From contig NZ_QRDZ01000011.1 in the NCBI RefSeq assembly GCF_003386235.1, positions 124,001 through 188,000 on the forward strand: DNA of 64,000 nt, in the 5' to 3' direction. This DNA is from Cohnella phaseoli. GTDB taxonomy: Bacteria; Bacillota; Bacilli; Paenibacillales; Paenibacillaceae. Under the pieces are notes generated by a model that was not told where the DNA came from, ran no database searches, and saw only the letters and a list, made by a program, of their open reading frames with translations. Shown one piece after another: positions 61,152 to 64,000 of this stretch. The position numbers were made by a program, and so were the translations under genes. Each line of letters begins with the position of its first letter. Positions within the stretch are counted from its first letter, which is position 1.

Positions 61152-62681
61152 TTACTTCTCAGCCAAGAATGCGTCCGCCTGCTTCTGGAACTCGGCGATC
61201 ACTTTGTCCAAACCGGCTTTCTTGAGCTCCGCGCCATACTCGGGAACCGCGGTTTCCGGGTCCAGCACGCCAGCCGTAATGCCGTACTTGTACTTGTTCT
61301 CGATCGTGCTCATCGCGGCCAGCTCGGTTTTGACCGGCGTCTGGTCGAAGTTAAAGCCCATGATCGGACTGAACAGCTTCGTATTCTTATCGAAATCTTG
61401 CAGCTGCTGCATGAAATCGGGCGCGTCGGAAGCTTTCGGCTTCAGGAACTTCGGATTTTGCCACATCCACTCCGGTGGAGCATAACCGATCTTGGCGGCA
61501 TCCGCGCCTTCCGGAACTACAATCGCCCCGTCCTTGACGTCGTAATGCGTTCCCTTGATCCCGTTCGTCATCATATCGTAGTTGTCTTCGCTCTGCTGTA
61601 TCCAGTTCAGGAACAGAATCGCCCGGTCGATATTTTTGGAGGTCGCCGCGACGCTCTGGAAGTTCCAAGTCGTCGTAGGCATATAGGGTTCCGTCGTCAG
61701 CGGAATGCTCACGAACTCGACCTGCGCGCCGTCCACCGCGATATTGCGGGCGTAGTTATTGTACTCGTATACGTCTCCTCCGCCGATGGCGGCTTTGCCG
61801 GAATTAAAATCCGCGCGGATGTCGCGCCCGACCATCACGTCCTTATCGATATATCCCTTCTCGTAAAGCATCCGGCTAAATCGCGCGTCCTCCATCGTTT
61901 GGGGACGATCGTACTTTGCTTCCGCCTTCAGCGTTGCGTAGTTGAACACGATGCCGTCGGAGGCGGTGCTTTGCACCGGCTCTCCCCGCAGAAACCCGGC
62001 CGGAGGCTCGTTGAATACGATCATCTCCGGATTGTTCGTCTTGACGGCTTCGGCGTACGCGAGCAGGTCGTCCATCGTCTTCACTTCGGGCAAGCCGTAT
62101 TTCTCGCGCAGATCTTTGCGCAGCGTCGCCGTATAATACCCTTTCGTCGTGCCCAGAGCGCCGGCCGGAACGCCGTATTTCTTGCCGTTCACCGTGACCG
62201 GAGGCCAGTATTTCTCGTCAAGCGCCGCGACGATGGCCTGTCCGTTTTTGGCAAGCGCCTCGTCGAGCGGCGCGATCGAGTTCGACTTGACAAACGTGCC
62301 CAGAAGGTTCGGATCGGTCCACATGATGTCTACCTGATCGCCGGTAGCCAGCATGATCGGCAGCTTCTGGAAATAATCTCCCCACGGGATATACTGGTAT
62401 TTTAATTTTACGTTAACTCCGTCTTCCGCCAATTTCTTCTCCAATGCCGCTGTAACCGCATCCTGATCCGGCTGCGGATCGCCCGGGTAGACGATATTCA
62501 AGGTCACGACCGGCAGGGCCTCCGAGCTTGGCGCCGACTCGCTTGCCTGGGCCGACGGCGCGACGGTTCCGCTAGGAGACGCCGTGCCCTCCTTATTGGA
62601 TGAACCGCACGCGCTTACCAATGCGGCCAGCAGTACGCTGGACAGAACGACTCCAGACCATTTTCCGAACGAAATACGCAT
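61152..62681 (-). CDS. Sugar ABC transporter substrate-binding lipoprotein with DUF3502 C-terminus
   Basis: A 509-residue lipoprotein with lipobox ALVSAC (lipidated Cys25) and a Ser/Ala/Pro linker. VTLNIVYPGDPQPDQDAV opens the mature binding fold. The C-terminal segment from FSPIMGFNFDQTPVKTEL to the end is the DUF3502 tail found in LipO-type binding proteins. It is not a close paralogue of the binding proteins at 29241 and 40178. Unlike those it lies after its permeases in the transcript. GAGGAGG precedes the ATG. Confidence 0.9.
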   Translation of the reverse strand: MRISFGKWSGVVLSSVLLAALVSACGSSNKEGTASPSGTVAPSAQASESAPSSEALPVVTLNIVYPGDPQPDQDAVTAALEKKLAEDGVNVKLKYQYIPWGDYFQKLPIMLATGDQVDIMWTDPNLLGTFVKSNSIAPLDEALAKNGQAIVAALDEKYWPPVTVNGKKYGVPAGALGTTKGYYTATLRKDLREKYGLPEVKTMDDLLAYAEAVKTNNPEMIVFNEPPAGFLRGEPVQSTASDGIVFNYATLKAEAKYDRPQTMEDARFSRMLYEKGYIDKDVMVGRDIRADFNSGKAAIGGGDVYEYNNYARNIAVDGAQVEFVSIPLTTEPYMPTTTWNFQSVAATSKNIDRAILFLNWIQQSEDNYDMMTNGIKGTHYDVKDGAIVVPEGADAAKIGYAPPEWMWQNPKFLKPKASDAPDFMQQLQDFDKNTKLFSPIMGFNFDQTPVKTELAAMSTIENKYKYGITAGVLDPETAVPEYGAELKKAGLDKVIAEFQKQADAFLAEK

Positions 62682-62769
62682 TCAACGTCCTCCTCTTATT
62701 GAACAACCTTTTTAAGCAACATCCTGTGAACAAGGGTTGCGAATCTCGCGGTAGACGCCGCGGATTTCG

Positions 62770-63654
62770 CTATCCCTTAACGCCTCCCACCGTCAGCCCT
62801 TTAACGAAATAGCGCTGCAGGAACGGGTAGAGCAAAATAATCGGCCCGATCGTCAACACCGTCGTCGCCATTTTCACGCCTTCCTTGGGGATGGCTGCTG
62901 CGGCGATCGACGAGTTCGAAGAGCTTGACGCCGCGTACGTAATATTGGAAGTGATAGCCCGAATCAGCAATTGCAGCGGATATAGCTCCCTGTCGCTGAC
63001 GAGCATGAGCCCGAGCCACCAATCGTTCCAGTAGCTGATCGCATAGAACAGACAGATCGTGGCGATTCCCGGCAGCGCCAGGGGCAGCGCGATCCGGAAC
63101 AACAGCTGGACTTCGTTGGCTCCGTCGATTTTGGCGGCTTCGAAAATCGAGTTGTCAATCGTCGAGATGAAGCTCCTCATGATCAGCAAGTTAAACGCAT
63201 TAATGGCATACGGCAAAATCAAGGCAAGCAAATGATCGTACAAGTGCAAATACTTCGTCGTGACGATGTACCACGGAACGAGGCCGCCGTTGAACAGCAT
63301 CGTGAAATAGACGAGGAACGAGATCGGTCCCGCCATCTTCCATTCCTTCCGGGACAAAGCGAACGCCATCATCGTCGTCAGCAGCATGCTGAACAAAGTG
63401 CCGGCTACGGTGACGATTGTCGTCACCTGGTACGCGTCCAAAATAGCGGAACCTCTGCCCAGCACGAACCTGTAGGCTTCCAGCGTCAATTCGTGGGGGA
63501 ACAGATCGAATCCGTTCGCCCGAAGATAGCGCTCGTCGGTCAGCGACGTAGAGACGATGGTCATGAACGGGATAATCGCGGCGATGACGAACAAGAGCAA
63601 ATAAACGTAGGCGAATCCCGAAACGATTTTGTCGCCGGGCGATCGGTGCTTCAT
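62770..63654 (-). CDS. Sugar ABC transporter permease, LplC/YtcP-type (CUT1)
   Basis: A 294-residue membrane protein with EAA loop FEAAKIDGANEVQ...IALP and ending QRYFVKGLTVGGVKG. It forms the channel with the permease encoded just upstream (63682 onward). AAAGGAG lies before the ATG. It precedes the DUF3502 binding protein by 88 bp. Confidence 0.92.
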   Translation of the reverse strand: MKHRSPGDKIVSGFAYVYLLLFVIAAIIPFMTIVSTSLTDERYLRANGFDLFPHELTLEAYRFVLGRGSAILDAYQVTTIVTVAGTLFSMLLTTMMAFALSRKEWKMAGPISFLVYFTMLFNGGLVPWYIVTTKYLHLYDHLLALILPYAINAFNLLIMRSFISTIDNSIFEAAKIDGANEVQLLFRIALPLALPGIATICLFYAISYWNDWWLGLMLVSDRELYPLQLLIRAITSNITYAASSSSNSSIAAAAIPKEGVKMATTVLTIGPIILLYPFLQRYFVKGLTVGGVKG

Positions 63655-63681
63655 CGGTTGACTCCTTTCCGGATTCTTGTT

Positions 63682-64000
63682 CTAGAACAGCGCGGAATCC
63701 TTGTCGCGCCTTCGTACGGCAGCGTTGACCGCGAAGACGAGAACGAAGCCGACGACCGATTGCAGCAAGCCTGTCGCTGACGACATCCCGACGTCGTTCA
63801 AAGTGCGCAGCGCGCGATACACGTAAGTATCGATAACGTCGGTCGTCGAGAACAGCAAGCTGTTATCGCCTACGAGTCCGTAAATCATGCCGAAATCTCC
63901 GTAGAAAATCCGACCGACCGCAAGCAGCAGCAAAATGATGATCGTCTTGGAAATGCCGGGCACGGTAATATGCCACATTTGCCTTAGCTTGCTCGCGCCG
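63682..64000 (-). CDS. Sugar ABC transporter permease, LplB-type, C-terminal part
   Basis: The gene is cut by the right edge of the window; the last 106 codons are visible. GASKLRQMWHITVPG is the end of the EAA loop, followed by two transmembrane helices and VIDTYVYRALRTLNDVGMSS, the conserved extracytoplasmic segment of LplB permeases (compare IIDTLVYRVGIVETQYS at 28295). It is the partner of the permease at 62770-63654. Confidence 0.88.
   Translation of the reverse strand, partial: GASKLRQMWHITVPGISKTIIILLLLAVGRIFYGDFGMIYGLVGDNSLLFSTTDVIDTYVYRALRTLNDVGMSSATGLLQSVVGFVLVFAVNAAVRRRDKDSALF

Overview
The window looks like an accessory, carbohydrate-focused stretch of a Paenibacillus-like genome (Firmicutes, Paenibacillaceae). 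This rests on several features seen together: four sugar ABC importers of the CUT1 type with large lipoprotein binding proteins and no ATPase, a YesM/YesN-type two-component pair, an S-layer-homology protein, BspA-like leucine-rich repeats, many Gfo/Idh/MocA oxidoreductases, AGGAGG ribosome binding sites and moderately high GC. No rRNA, tRNA, transposase, prophage or CRISPR-Cas genes were seen.

Layout. (1) 1-11124, all minus strand: a LacI-controlled amino-sugar locus. A GNAT protein and the LacI regulator are followed by an ABC importer (binding protein, two permeases), a Gfo/Idh oxidoreductase, an alpha/beta hydrolase, a second Gfo/Idh, a NagB-like protein and nagA, which is cut by the window edge. 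Two near-identical 18-bp operators overlap the two promoters. (2) 11276-17556: ankyrin protein, TrhA/hemolysin III, a sialate-O-acetylesterase-like SGNH enzyme, a degenerate MFS transporter tail, a third Gfo/Idh, a polysaccharide deacetylase and a DUF72 protein. (3) 17734-18110: intergenic repeats. (4) 18139-30987: a probable nine-gene operon with binding protein, two permeases, an unclassified TIM-barrel protein, a Tat-exported pectate-lyase-fold protein, histidine kinase, AraC-type response regulator, nucleoside hydrolase and ribokinase. (5) 31040-42003: a parallel operon with binding protein, two permeases, a BspA-type LRR protein, a 1330-residue secreted glycosidase-like protein and an S-layer protein. 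Both operons start with the same ~85-bp promoter module, so one regulator probably drives both.

(6) 42056-48906: two adjacent catabolic clusters, one with a divergent GntR regulator (enolase-superfamily dehydratase, zinc dehydrogenase, PIG-L deacetylase) and one with IclR (SDR, fumarylacetoacetate-hydrolase family). Together they resemble a non-phosphorylative aldonate route such as L-fucose or L-rhamnose to pyruvate and lactate. (7) 49108-58141: a coiled-coil membrane protein coupled to a phosphodiester glycosidase, a ROK sugar kinase with a ROK repressor, a DedA-like protein, katA with PerR-like boxes, an LspA-type peptidase, an ArsR-DUF2087 regulator and ypsA. (8) 58203-64000: a fourth importer (DUF3502-type binding protein, two permeases, the last cut by the window edge) feeding an uncharacterised 894-residue secreted enzyme.

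The most unusual material is non-coding. There are intergenic arrays of hairpin units repeating every 50-52 bp at three unrelated places. There is also a family of foldback elements sharing the arm GGCTGTCYCRTAAG, whose two large copies each lie just downstream of a binding-protein gene inside a transport operon.
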